From Prorocentrum cordatum (Eukaryota > Sar > Dinophyceae > Prorocentrales > Prorocentraceae), in contig CAUYUJ010019595.1 of assembly GCA_963575745.1 (NCBI GenBank), positions 1-32,500 on the forward strand: a stretch of 32,500 bases of DNA, in the 5' to 3' direction. Position 1 is the first letter of the stretch; the number at the start of each line of letters is the position of its first letter. Position numbers and translations under genes: made by a program. Below, piece after piece: positions 21,400-28,993 of the stretch. The notes beneath the pieces are model-generated. The model worked only from the letters and a program-made list of their open reading frames with translations, was not told the origin of the DNA and searched no databases.

Positions 21400-21498
21400 A
21401 TGGCCGCCGCGCCAGGGCCCTCGATCACCGGCGCTGCCCACGGCATGGGTCTGGCAGCGCAGGCTCGGAGGACCCGAAATGTCAAGCAGTGGCGAAGC
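21400..21498 (+). CDS. Hydrolase exon 1 (candidate start)
   Basis: ATG in good context (GGCATGGCC) opens 33 codons before a GT donor at 21499. The product is a short basic leader (RRTRNVKQWRS near its end). It joins exon 2 in phase 0. Read straight on, the frame meets TAG at 21514, so splicing is needed. The choice rests on phase and composition only. Confidence 0.35.
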
Positions 21499-24400
21499 GT
21501 CTTGGCTCGCCTATAGGCCTACCAAAGAATGTTCTAAGAACCTTTTGTGGCTTCCCCGAAATGTTCTTCGAACATGTCTGGCTGGGACTGTCTCGTTTTG
21601 ACACATCGGTTGTATGTTATGAGAACATTGCTTTTGTTCTTAGAACATTTGGGGGTTCTAAGAAGATGTCGTGGTAGGCCTATCGGATTGCCGGGACGAT
21701 CGGTCCCTGCTCAAGAATGGGGGGGGCAGCGAGGGCTGCAGAAAGGAGCCCAGAAGGGGCTCCCCCAAAGAGGCCCTTGAAGGCCCAGAAGGGGGCCGAA
21801 GGGGACCTCCTCCAGGGCCCGGAGAGGGCACCCTGTCTCCCCCCCCCCACCCATTTACCTTGTTCCCCCGGAGGAGGAGGAGGAGGAGGAGGAGGAGGAG
21901 GAGGAGGAGGAGGAGGAGGAAGAGATTCGCGCCCAGCAGGCTTTCGGCGGGCGGCGCGGTCTCCTGGCGGCGGCGGCGCTGGCCACGGCGCCGGCGCTCC
22001 GGGTGCTGGCCAGGGAAGGCCTGGCGGGGGCCCTGGCCGCGAGGGTGCTCATCCTGGCGGTGCGGAGCGTCGCGCCGCTGGCGGCGCTCCGGCCACGCGC
22101 AGAGGGGGGCAGGGGGAGGGGGGAAGGTTTCTTAGCAGGAGGAAGGCGCGGGCCGTAGCCAGTACAGGTCAGGCCCGCGCCTTCTGGGAAGCAGCCTCCG
22201 TCGAAATCTGAGAAGCCTTCTCCCCCTGCCCGCCTGCCCCCCTCAGCGCGCCGCCAGGCGCTAGCCACGTGCTGGAGCTCCCTGAGCTTGGCGCGGCGCG
22301 CCTTGGCTGGCAGGGGGGCGCTGCGGCGGCTCCTGCTCCAGGCGGCGTCCGTGTGGATGCTGGCGGAGACGCTGTTCTGGGCGTACATGGAGTCGTGTCG
22401 GAGGTGCTCCGAGGAGGACGACCCTGAGATCCTGGCATTGCAATTTTGCCACAGCGGGCGGTTCCCCTCGATCTCGGGCCCCCCGGGGCCCTCACAAATC
22501 GATCCGGCTCGAAAAAGGACGCAGGAAGGTGGGGTCTGGGGGGCTGGGCGTGATTGCTTGCGATGTTGTCATTTTTGTTTGCAACGTCGGATCTCATCCG
22601 AGGTGCCGATGCCGCTGCCTTTTCTCGTTTTCGCCTCTTTGAGCCTCCTGGGGCCGAGGGAGAAACAGCGGCATCAAACATAAAACTTTGGCGCTCCGCG
22701 TGGATTTCTTGGAGATCCGCGCAGGGCCCCTGGCGCGCTCCGCGCGGTAGGGAAGGGGGCCCGGCGCAGACCCAAGAAACATCAGGCGGAGCGCCAAAAC
22801 AGTATATTTGATTATGGTTTTTGTTCTTCTATGGGAGTCCCTCGTCGCCACCGCTGCATTCGCCTCGAGCTTCTGAACCCTGGGCAAGGTCCACAAGCAG
22901 CAGCGGCATTGGTACCTCTTGGTGCCCCGGAGGAGGAGGAGGAGGAGGAGGAGGAGGAGGAGGAGGAGGAGGAGGAGGAGCAGGTACCTGTGCTCCCAGA
23001 CGAACCGGCGGTGGCAGGCGGTCGCCGTGCACTCCACCGCGGAGAAGAAGAGGAGGTCCCTCGAGCTCGAGGAGCCGAGAGGGTGGCACGGGCGAGCGAC
23101 CTCTCGGAGCTCCGCGCGGATTCTTCGCGGAGTCCTCGGCGCCGCGCCGCCCTCCCTGGCGCGCGGGAGCGCGCCCCAGGAGCGGCGCCGGAGTCGCCGC
23201 CGGGGGGGGCCCAGCGCGCCGATCCGGGCAGTCCGCGCGGAGCTCCGAGCGCTCTTGGCTCTGCCCTTGCTGGGCTCCTCGGCGAGCGGTGGCTGCTGTC
23301 GCTGGCGCAGGTCTGCAGGCAGCACGACGCGGGCGACTCCCCCAGGTCGGTATCGTCCAGCCGATCCCCATCCCCTTCGAGACCCCCACCAAATTACCAC
23401 CCCAGTTGGGGATACACTCCTCGAAACCCGAAGGGAACGACCCGTATCCCCATCTGGGGGGCCAGATCGGCCTGTGGGGCCCAGGCCACGCCGCTGGGGA
23501 TGGGGATCGGTTAAACGATACTCAGCAGGCGGGGCAGGGCGAGGGCGCTGCAGGACGCGGGCGGCTCGGCGCCCTCGCTGAAGCCGGCGTCCTCGGCCCA
23601 CTCGCTGTCGAAGCCCGTGCACGGGCAGAAGCTGAGCGCCGCCAACCTGCTCGGCCTGGGGGGCAGCGGCCACAAGCTGAGCGCTGCCAACCTGCTCGGC
23701 CTGGGGGGCGGCGGCAGGGAGCAGAGCGTCAACGACATGCTGAAGATGTGGGAGGGCAACGGGGACATCACGGATGCCGACCTGCAGCTGGCCAAGTGGA
23801 CGGACCTTGCGAGTTTCTTCTGCGGCGAGGGCAAAGGGGAGGTCAGCGACATTGCGGCCTGGCTACGGCGCGGGAATCTCGAGGACTGGGTATCGCATTA
23901 CTGGTTTCGGGGTGCCCACGCGGAGGAGCTGAAGCAGAGAAGCCCGAACGAGGGGGCGGAGCTCTCGGGGCTTGTCAACCTCGTTTTGGAGAACATGGGA
24001 CTTGACCTACAAGAAGGCCGCAACGACAGAGTTCATGCTGTCCGGGTCTGGTCAGACCCACTAAAAACGCTCCACCGACCGTTGTTGCTGTACGTCGGCA
24101 CTACTCTCCTCTGCCCTCTGATGACCATGCAGGTCATGTCGATGATCGGCTTCCGCAAGGAGCGGATCGGTGGGCTGACCTACTGGCATCGGCTGCCTTG
24201 CTCTGGAGTGGATCCCGCGGCTGATATCGCAGGGGCCATGCAGACGCCCATGGTGGTGAGGAAACCAAAAGGTACCGATACCGCTACTCCTCGGACCTCT
24301 GCTGGGGTGCGTTCTGACCAGACTTTCGACGCGAATCCAGCGCTGGCGACGAGGGCTTCCCGGGAGGCCCGAAAACGGGAAAAACGGACGAAGGGCATCG

Positions 24401-27400
24401 GTGGGGGTGGTTCTCCCTCCTCCTGAGGTGGTCGTGCACGGACTCGGCGTGGGACTCGTCCCGTACTACCTCTTCGTCCTGCGGCTGGCGAGGACGCACA
24501 GCGGCGACATCTTCGTGCCAGACCTCCCCTTCCTCGCGACCGCGCCCTGGCTCAGCGTGCCCAGCCCTCGCGAGGTCGTGGCGCAGCTGACGGACATGCT
24601 CAGGGCTCACGGCCACACGGCTGCTCATTTTACTGGCCACTCGTTCGGCGCAGTCGTTGTAGGCTGGGTGCTCAAAATGTCACCGAGCTCGGTGGTCTGC
24701 GTCACGCTGTTAGATCCAGCCTGCTTTCTTGTGATGAGCGCAGAGTGCTGCGTCAAGATCTGTTGTGGCCCGGTCAACAGCGCCGTTGAGATTCTTGTCA
24801 GGTATCGAAGACGCCTACAGCGAATCACTGCCGCCCCCTGCCTTTGAGTATCCGCCTCCGCCTGTACGGCCAAATGTTTGGACAAAGACTGGCCGCGCTA
24901 TGGGATTAAGTGTTCCCCCAGCCGTTGTGGAAACCCTTCGGGGAACCTGTGGAAGGGGGAGCGGAGGATTAGGAGAGGCAGGAAAAGGGGGAGGAGTAGG
25001 AGGAGGAGGAGGAGGAGGAGGAGAAGGAGGAGGAGGGGAAGGAAGGGGAGACCTCTTGGGAGCCTCTTGGAACATTCTTGGGGCCTCTTTGGCTTCTGAC
25101 GGCGTTCCTGGCCCGTCTGACGCCGTCGAAAGCCGTCTTGGGAGCCTCTCTAGGCCGTCTTGGGACTCTCTTGGGGAGCTTCAGGGTGATCTCGGAGGCC
25201 ATCTTGGGCGTCTTTTGAGGCCTCTTGGGCCGTCTTGGGGCCCTTTGGGGGCCGTCTGAGGAGCCTCTTGGGCCGTCCTGGGGCCATCTTGGAGGCCTTT
25301 TGGGCGATCTTGGGGGTTTCTCTGGCCGTCTTGGCCGTTGGAATGCCGAAATGAAAGAAATACCAACATCCTTCAAAAAACAAACGAAAGTCAATGATTT
25401 TGGCCTCTACGGGCCTTGGAGGACCTCTTGGAGGCCTCTTGGGCCATCTTCGGGGCCTCTTGGGCGCTTTTGGGGCCGTCTTGGGCTCTCTTGGACAATC
25501 TTTAACGGTTTTGGAGACATCTTAGAATCGTATCGGAGGCCATCTTGGGTCGATCTTGGGCTCTCTAGGGGCTTTCTTGGCCGTCTTGGAGGCATCTCGG
25601 CTGTCTCGGAGGCCACTTGGAGGCCATCTTGAGCGAAAAAGCAAACGGCAGGTGCAGCCGGCGCAATGGACCGAAACTTCATGGGGGAGTCTTCAAAATA
25701 ACCAACAACACCTGAACCTTAGCACGCCATTCACACGATCGCAAACATGGATTAAGGGGGCGTGGATTAGCGACGGGTCTCGTTTCCATATGACATCGGA
25801 TTGCCGCCGCCGAACGAGGCGCCACCGGCCGCATTTTGGGGAGGGCACCTCACCCGATCCATGGATTTGGCGACCGCGCGCCAAATCCATGGGTCGCTAA
25901 TCCATGTTTGCGCGCCCCCGAGCCATGCACCCCTGTGATAAAGCAACGGGGGGCGGCGGAGCTAGTTGCTTGCGGCCCATCTCCCCCGCCGCGCCTGGGT
26001 CGTGGGCAGAATGCCTTTGCCTTTGGGAGATTTCCTTTTGTTGGGGGGGGGCCTCCCGGGGGGCGTCGTGGAGACCTTGAGGGTGTTTTGGGCGGCGTCA
26101 GGCAGGCATCTCTGACATCCCAGTGGTCGTAGAAGAACTAACCACGTAAACATAAACTGTTGGCGCTCCGCGCGGATTTCTTGGATCCGCGCCTGGGCCC
26201 CCGGGCGGCGCCTCCGGCGCCACCCCTGGCGCGCTCCGCGCGCCAGGGAGGGGGGTCCAGCGCGGATCCAAGAAATCCGCGCGGAGCGCCAAACGTTTAT
26301 GTTTATGTGGCTTATTCTTCTTCTAAATGGGGCTCTGTGGCTTCCTCTTGTTGTGGTGAGGACCCGCCATCGTCTCCAGCATGTTCCGAACTTGCGAATT
26401 TGGGCCCCCTCTTGGAGCCGAGTTGCTAAACATTCCCCACATGTTTCGTGGGGTTCTGGTTTTTTCCCTGCCGCGCCGCACCCGCGTCTCACACCTCCCC
26501 CCTCCCCTTCTCCTTCTCGCACCAGAGCGGGTGTGCAGGGGGGTGGTCCCTGAGCTCGGCAGGCGTGGCATTTCCTCGACGCCACAGGGGGTGCGCTGGG
26601 GGTGGGGGCCCACCGCGGTCTCTATACGCGCCAATGTCGCAGGGCCTAGCAGGCGTGGCATTTCCTCGACGCCACAGGGGGTGCGTGGGGGTGGGGGCCC
26701 ACCGCGGGCGCCACGCAGGAGGGGGTGCGCTGGGCCCACCGCGGTCTCTATACGCGCCAATGTCGCAGGGCCTAGCAGGAGTGGCATTTCCTCGACGCCA
26801 CAGGGGGTGCGCTGGGGGTGGGGGCCCACCGCGGTCTCTATACGCGCCAATGTCGCAGGGCCTAGCAGGAGTGGCATTTCCTCGACGCCACAGGGGGTGC
26901 GCTGGGGGTGGGGGCCCACCGCGGTCTCTATACGCGCCAATGTCGCAGGGCCTAGCAGGCGTGGCATTTCCTCGACGCCACAGGGGGTGCGCTGGGGGTG
27001 GGGGCCCACCGCGGTCTCTATACGCGCCAATGTCGCAGGGCCTAGCAGGAGTGGCGTTTCCTCGACGCCACAGGGGGTGCGCTGGGGGTGGGGGCCCACC
27101 GCGGTCTCTATACGCGCCAATGTCGCAGGGCCTAGCAGGCGTGGCATTTCCTCGACACCGGAGGGGTGCGTTGCAGGCTCCCAGGGCGTGGCAGGCGTGG
27201 CATTTCCTCGACGCCACAGGGGGTGCGCTGGGGGTGGGGGCCCTGTGCGTTGCAGGCTCCCAGGGCGTGGCAGGCGTGGCATTTCCTCGACGCCACAGGG
27301 GGTGCGCTGGGAGGTAGGAGGAGGAGGTAGAGGAGGAGGAGGAGGAGGAGGAGGAGGAGGAGGAGGAGGAGGAGGAGGAGGAGGAGGAGGACGGGGAGGT

Positions 27401-28775
27401 GGGGCAGCAGCAGCGGCAGCAGCAGCAGCAGCTGCAGCAGCAGACGCAGCAGCAGCAGCAGCAGCAGCAGAAGCAGCAGCAGCAGAAGCAGCAGCAGGAG
27501 GGGGACACCGAGCAGGAGAAGGAGGAGCAGCAGCAGAAGCACCGATGGTACACATGGGAAATAAAATAGGTATGTGGGGTTCCTCGGTAGCGTAATGCAC
27601 GTTTTCCCTATGGTTTCGAATGATTTCTGCTTCTCGGAATCTCTTCGGAGCGCTCGCGGGAGCCTCTGGAGGGCTCTTTTGGGGCCTCTTGGGAGCCTCT
27701 TGGGGGCCTCTGAAGAGCCTCTTGGGGGCCTCTTGGGGCTTCCCGGGAGCATCTTGGGGCCTCTTGGGCGCCTGTTGAGGCCTCCTGGGGGGTTGGGGGG
27801 GCCGAGTGCAACTGTCCCTTCGGGTCCCCTGTCTGGCCCCCCCCCCCCTTGGAGCCGTCCCGGGGGCGCTTGGGCAGTCTTGAAACCCTTTTGGGCCGCT
27901 GTAGTGCCCTCTTGGAGGCTTCTTGGACCGTCTTTGGGCGGTCTGTACAGCCTCTTGGGTCGTATTGGAGCGTCGGGAAGCCAAAAAGGCGAGAACGCCA
28001 AGATCTGTCAAACATCCCAGAACAATTTATGAATGTTGCCTCTTGGGGCCCTCTTAGGAGGCCTCTTGGAGGCCTACTGGGGCGTCTTGGGGGCATCTTC
28101 GGCCGTCTGGAGGCCATCGTGGGCGTCTTGGACCGATCGTTCGACGACTCTGGACCCTCTTCGACCTTCTTGGGGGCCTTTTGGAGTCCTCATGGCCCGT
28201 CTTGAGGCTCTGTCGGCGTCCCAAAAGCCCAGGCGACACACCTCAAGAGGACGCGGGAGCGCCTGGGACCGCCCTGGGAGACCATGGTCCAGGCCCTTAA
28301 GAACCACAAGTTTTCTACCTTGCAGAGGCTGCATGTGCCTAAGACCACGCCACTTCGTGCCGAAGGCACGGTGGCGGATTTCTGTTTTCAGGAGCTGTTT
28401 ACTCAGAACCTTCTCACTCGCAACAACTTTTGGGAACAGAACCAGATCTGGCCGGAAGACCTGCATGTGCCCTCTGTGATTGAGTTCGCCGCCGACGATC
28501 ACATCGTGCCCAGCTTGTACATTCGCCGCCTCTTGGATCACGAGCGAAGAGAGCGTAAGCAGCGTAGCCAGAGAAGACCGCCCCGTTCAAACTCCTCCGC
28601 TCTTCTGGACGGTTCAGGTAACAAGCAGCCGAGCAGTGAGCCGATGGACATCCAGTGGTGCGAGGGGTTCATGCACGGAGAGATATTGCTTCGTCCTCGC
28701 AGCCAAGACAAGCTGTTCGCGAAGATGCGGGGGATGGCGCACTCCATGTACGCCAAGATGGACGGCAGAGCTTAA
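21400..28775 (+). CDS. Alpha/beta-hydrolase with membrane-like N-terminal region (8-exon model)
   Basis: Model: 21400-21498, 21925-22126, 22247-22403, 22984-23082, 23250-23345, 23526-24255, 24428-24801, 28328-28775, all phase-consistent, 734 codons. Exons 6-8 are well supported: LTYWHR, then the oxyanion-hole motif HGLGVG, then GHSFG (Ser codon 24641), DHIVP (Asp codon 28497) and FMHGE (His codon 28674), a complete Ser-Asp-His triad in family order. The N-terminal half has a membrane-like helix (WMLAETLFW, exon 3), and a hydrophobic stretch follows HRPLLLY in exon 6. The pattern fits the large protist/fungal hydrolases with an N-terminal membrane region. It probably hydrolyses an ester or similar substrate at a membrane, but the substrate cannot be predicted. 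Exons 1, 3 and 4 and the last splice site are the least certain. Confidence 0.75.
21513..21683. repeat. Foldback element 1 (MITE-like), in hydrolase intron 1
   Basis: ATAGGCCTACCA at 21513-21524 is repeated inverted at 21672-21683. Inside are GTTCTAAGAAC at 21531, GTTCTTCGAAC at 21562 and the palindrome TGTTCTTAGAACA at 21635. It is 171 bp long and more A/T-rich than its surroundings. Confidence 0.8.
21868..21922. repeat. (GGA)n tract at the 3' end of hydrolase intron 1
   Basis: Nearly pure GGA units preceded by CCCCC. The same arrangement occurs before exon 4 at 22926-22982. Confidence 0.88.
21925..22126 (+). CDS. Hydrolase exon 2
   Basis: The frame ATT CGC GCC CAG CAG has almost only G/C third positions for 67 codons. 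It encodes a strongly Ala/Leu-rich, membrane-like segment (GLLAAAALATAPALRVL, then LILAVRSVAPLAAL). It ends with one base of a codon at GTTTCT, which matches the phase of exon 3. The start is placed after the GGA tract. It could begin inside the tract and add poly-Glu. Confidence 0.55.
22127..22246 (+). other. Hydrolase intron 2 with 13-bp hairpin
   Basis: GTTTCT to CCCCCCTCAG, 120 bp. It contains perfect arms GAAGGCGCGGGCC (22142-22154) and GGCCCGCGCCTTC (22172-22184). Confidence 0.6.
22247..22403 (+). CDS. Hydrolase exon 3, transmembrane-like segment
   Basis: Follows a strong acceptor (CTGCCCCCCTCAG). The frame has G/C third positions and encodes LARRALAGRGALRRLLLQ, then AASVWMLAETLFWAYM, a helix typical of the N-terminal region of this hydrolase family. 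The donor AG|GTGCTC at 22404 gives the phase needed by exon 4. The frame stays coding-like for another 10 codons (CSEEDDPEI), so a donor somewhat downstream is possible. Confidence 0.55.
22675..22810. repeat. Foldback element 2, GGCGCTCCGC family, in hydrolase intron 3
   Basis: TTTGGCGCTCCGC (22687-22699) is inverted at 22786-22798 (GCGGAGCGCCAAA). The arms extend imperfectly through GGATTTCTTGG and CCAAGAAACAT. The element shares terminal sequence and internal CTGGCGCGCTCCGCGCG with 26148-26304, so the two are one family. Confidence 0.85.
22926..22982. repeat. (GGA)n tract before hydrolase exon 4
   Basis: About 18 GGA units ending in GAGCAG, the proposed acceptor of intron 3. If it were exonic, the frame of exon 4 would give a poly-Arg run. 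Confidence 0.9.
22984..23082 (+). CDS. Hydrolase exon 4 (candidate)
   Basis: The + frame G TAC CTG TGC TCC has only G/C third positions for over 25 codons (CSQTNRRWQAVAV, then EKKRRS). It starts after GAGCAG and ends before GTGGCA at 23083, with phases matching exons 3 and 5. An earlier donor (GTCCCT at 23056) is also in phase. The reverse strand is open here too, so the strand assignment rests on phase agreement with the neighbours. Confidence 0.4.
23083..23249 (+). other. Hydrolase intron 4, inverted-repeat intron
   Basis: It has perfect 18-bp arms, CTCGGAGCTCCGCGCGGA (23103-23120) and its complement (23232-23249). The right arm ends exactly on the AG acceptor. The left arm starts 20 bases after GTGGCA. 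Length is 167 bp. The GCTCCGCGCGGA core recalls foldback elements 2 and 4. Confidence 0.6.
23250..23345 (+). CDS. Hydrolase exon 5
   Basis: A 96-base exon encoding LLGERWLLSLAQVCRQHDAG with G/C third positions over its last 60 bases. The donor CCCCAG|GTCGGT leaves a codon split after two bases, which the first base of exon 6 completes. Confidence 0.55.
23346..23525 (+). other. Hydrolase intron 5, TIR-bounded introner-like intron
   Basis: 180 bp, GTCG...TCAG. Arms are GTATCGT plus CCGATCCCCATCCCC (23350-23356, 23361-23375) and the inverted GGGGATGGGGATCGG plus ACGATAC (23496-23510, 23515-23521). The arms begin four bases after the donor and end four bases before the exon. The whole intron is therefore one inverted-repeat element. 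Confidence 0.8.
23526..24255 (+). CDS. Hydrolase exon 6, N-terminal domain
   Basis: 730 bases of uninterrupted frame. It contains a perfect-register 15-residue tandem duplication, KLSAANLLGLGG twice (about 23629-23712). A helical domain follows, with TDLASFFCG, IAAWLRRGNLEDWVSHYWF and LENMGLDLQ, then HRPLLLY, a hydrophobic stretch, and GLTYWHR near the end. The YWHR element precedes the hydrolase fold in this family. The duplication is typical of slippage or unequal exchange in a linker. Confidence 0.8.
24256..24427 (+). other. Hydrolase intron 6 (GT-AG, phase 0)
   Basis: GTGAGG...CTCCTGAG, 172 bp. Removing it joins TPMV directly to VVVHGLGVG, restoring the family pattern. Read without splicing, the upstream frame runs into an unrelated basic tail and a stop at 24424-24426. 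A weak inverted match (ACCGATACC / GGCATCGGT) lies near both ends. Confidence 0.75.
24428..24801 (+). CDS. Hydrolase exon 7, nucleophile-bearing part of the fold
   Basis: Begins VVVHGLGVGLVPYY (oxyanion-hole strand and loop). It continues with IFVPDLPFL, then HFTGHSFGAVVVGW, where GHSFG is the GxSxG nucleophile elbow with Ser at 24641-24643, and VVCVTLLDPACFL. The donor is GTC AG|GTATCG at 24802. Without it the frame ends soon after at TGA. Confidence 0.88.
24978..25043. repeat. (GGA)n tract in intron 7
   Basis: Imperfect GGA units with AAG and TAG variants. Confidence 0.85.
25046..25640. repeat. GGCC/CTTGG dispersed repeat block
   Basis: Units such as GGCCGTCTTGGGAGCCTCT of about 11-22 bases with frequent variation. 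They are interrupted by an A-rich island at 25337-25400. Reverse-strand frames read as Pro/Arg/Lys/Gln-rich and are artefacts. Confidence 0.85.
25740..25912. repeat. Foldback element 3, in intron 7
   Basis: The right arm GTCGCTAATCCATGTTTGCG (25893-25912) matches the left arm, which is split into CGCAAACATGGATTA (25740-25754) and GGATTAGCGAC (25764-25774). Next to the right arm is a perfect hairpin, CATGGATTTGGCG (25860-25872) with CGCCAAATCCATG (25879-25891). Confidence 0.85.
26148..26304. repeat. Foldback element 4, GGCGCTCCGC family, near-perfect arms
   Basis: Arms of 45 bp with 43 matches: AAACATAAAC (26148-26157), two mismatched bases, then a perfect 33-bp arm (26160-26192, starting TTGGCGCTCCGCGCGGATTT) inverted at 26260-26292. 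The centre is itself palindromic (GGCGCCTCCGGCGCC, CTGGCGCGCTCCGCGCGCCAG). It looks much younger than its relative at 22675-22810. Confidence 0.92.
26557..27312 (-). repeat. Minisatellite C, A/B hybrid unit of 90 bp, about 9 copies
   Basis: Read on the - strand each unit has the A-type CACCCCCAGCGCACCCCCTG and GGCGTCGAGGAAATGCCACG. The B-type TAGGCCCTGCGACATTGGCG and CGTATAGAGACCGCG follow. Central copies are almost identical. Two copies near 27165-27290 carry a different insert (TTGCAGGCTCCCAGGGCGTG). Confidence 0.92.
27313..27392. repeat. (GGA)n tract
   Basis: Nearly pure GGA units joining minisatellite C to a GCA tract. Confidence 0.9.
27393..27548. repeat. (GCA)n/(AGCAGA)n tract
   Basis: CAG/GCA units with AAG and GGC variants, between the GGA tract and the left motif of composite copy 2. 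Confidence 0.9.
27640..28240. repeat. GGCC/CTTGG dispersed repeat block
   Basis: CTTGGGGGCCTCTTGGGAG-type units with an A-rich island at 27965-28035. It is the same family as 25046-25640. Confidence 0.85.
28328..28775 (+). CDS. Hydrolase exon 8, acid and histidine of the triad
   Basis: Contains CFQELFTQNLLTRNNFW, then NQIWPEDLHVPSVIEF, then AADDHIVPSLYIRRLL with the presumed catalytic Asp (28497-28499). A basic, Ser-rich insert of about 45 residues follows, then WCEGFMHGEILLRP with the presumed His (28674-28676). It ends at TAA 28773-28775. The order and spacing match the hydrolase begun in exon 7, which is the main evidence that exons 7 and 8 belong together. Confidence 0.85.
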
Positions 28776-28993
28776 CGCGCAGATGTTACCGACATGTGGG
28801 GCCTCACTGGACAACGAGTGGAAAGGAGTGCAGTCAACCTGCATAGTGAGGATGGGCAACCTTCCCAAGGGTACCACTGCATCCTTGCCTCCTCGGTCCA
28901 TCCTTCGCCACTTTCGTTGGCCGCGCCCCGCTTGAAACAAGCTTCGAATTGGGCGTCTGAGGCCCTTGCCTCCATATCGCGCGTCCTTATGAT
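28776..28993 (+). other. Presumed 3' untranslated region of the hydrolase
   Basis: Follows the TAA stop. No coding signal and no recognisable polyadenylation signal, which dinoflagellates generally lack. Confidence 0.4.

Larger units (their letters stand above)
26432..27598 (-). repeat. Composite minisatellite element, copy 2 (inverted, inside intron 7)
   Basis: Read on the - strand it begins with the 33-bp left motif (27598-27566) and ends with the 29-bp right motif (26460-26432). A minisatellite array and a short GGA/GCA tract lie between. Sequence beyond both motifs differs from copy 1, so the motifs mark real boundaries. It lacks the AGCTAA satellite. Confidence 0.75.
24802..28327 (+). 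other. Hydrolase intron 7, 3.5 kb, filled with repeats
   Basis: From GTATCG to a clear acceptor (TTTTCTACCTTGCAGAG). It contains a GGA tract, two GGCC/CTTGG blocks, two foldback elements and the inverted copy 2 of the composite minisatellite element. The acceptor base is uncertain by two bases (CAG or CAGAG); phase favours CAGAG. Confidence 0.7.

Noticed and set aside
22594-23673. 359-codon open frame on the - strand
   Set aside because: Crosses two inverted-repeat introns and two exons of the + strand gene and contains a poly-Leu run from the GGA tract. The + strand exons agree in phase with the hydrolase model.
26323-28011. 562-codon open frame on the - strand
   Set aside because: Runs through minisatellite C, a GGA tract and a GGCC block inside a + strand intron; no domain and no third-position bias.
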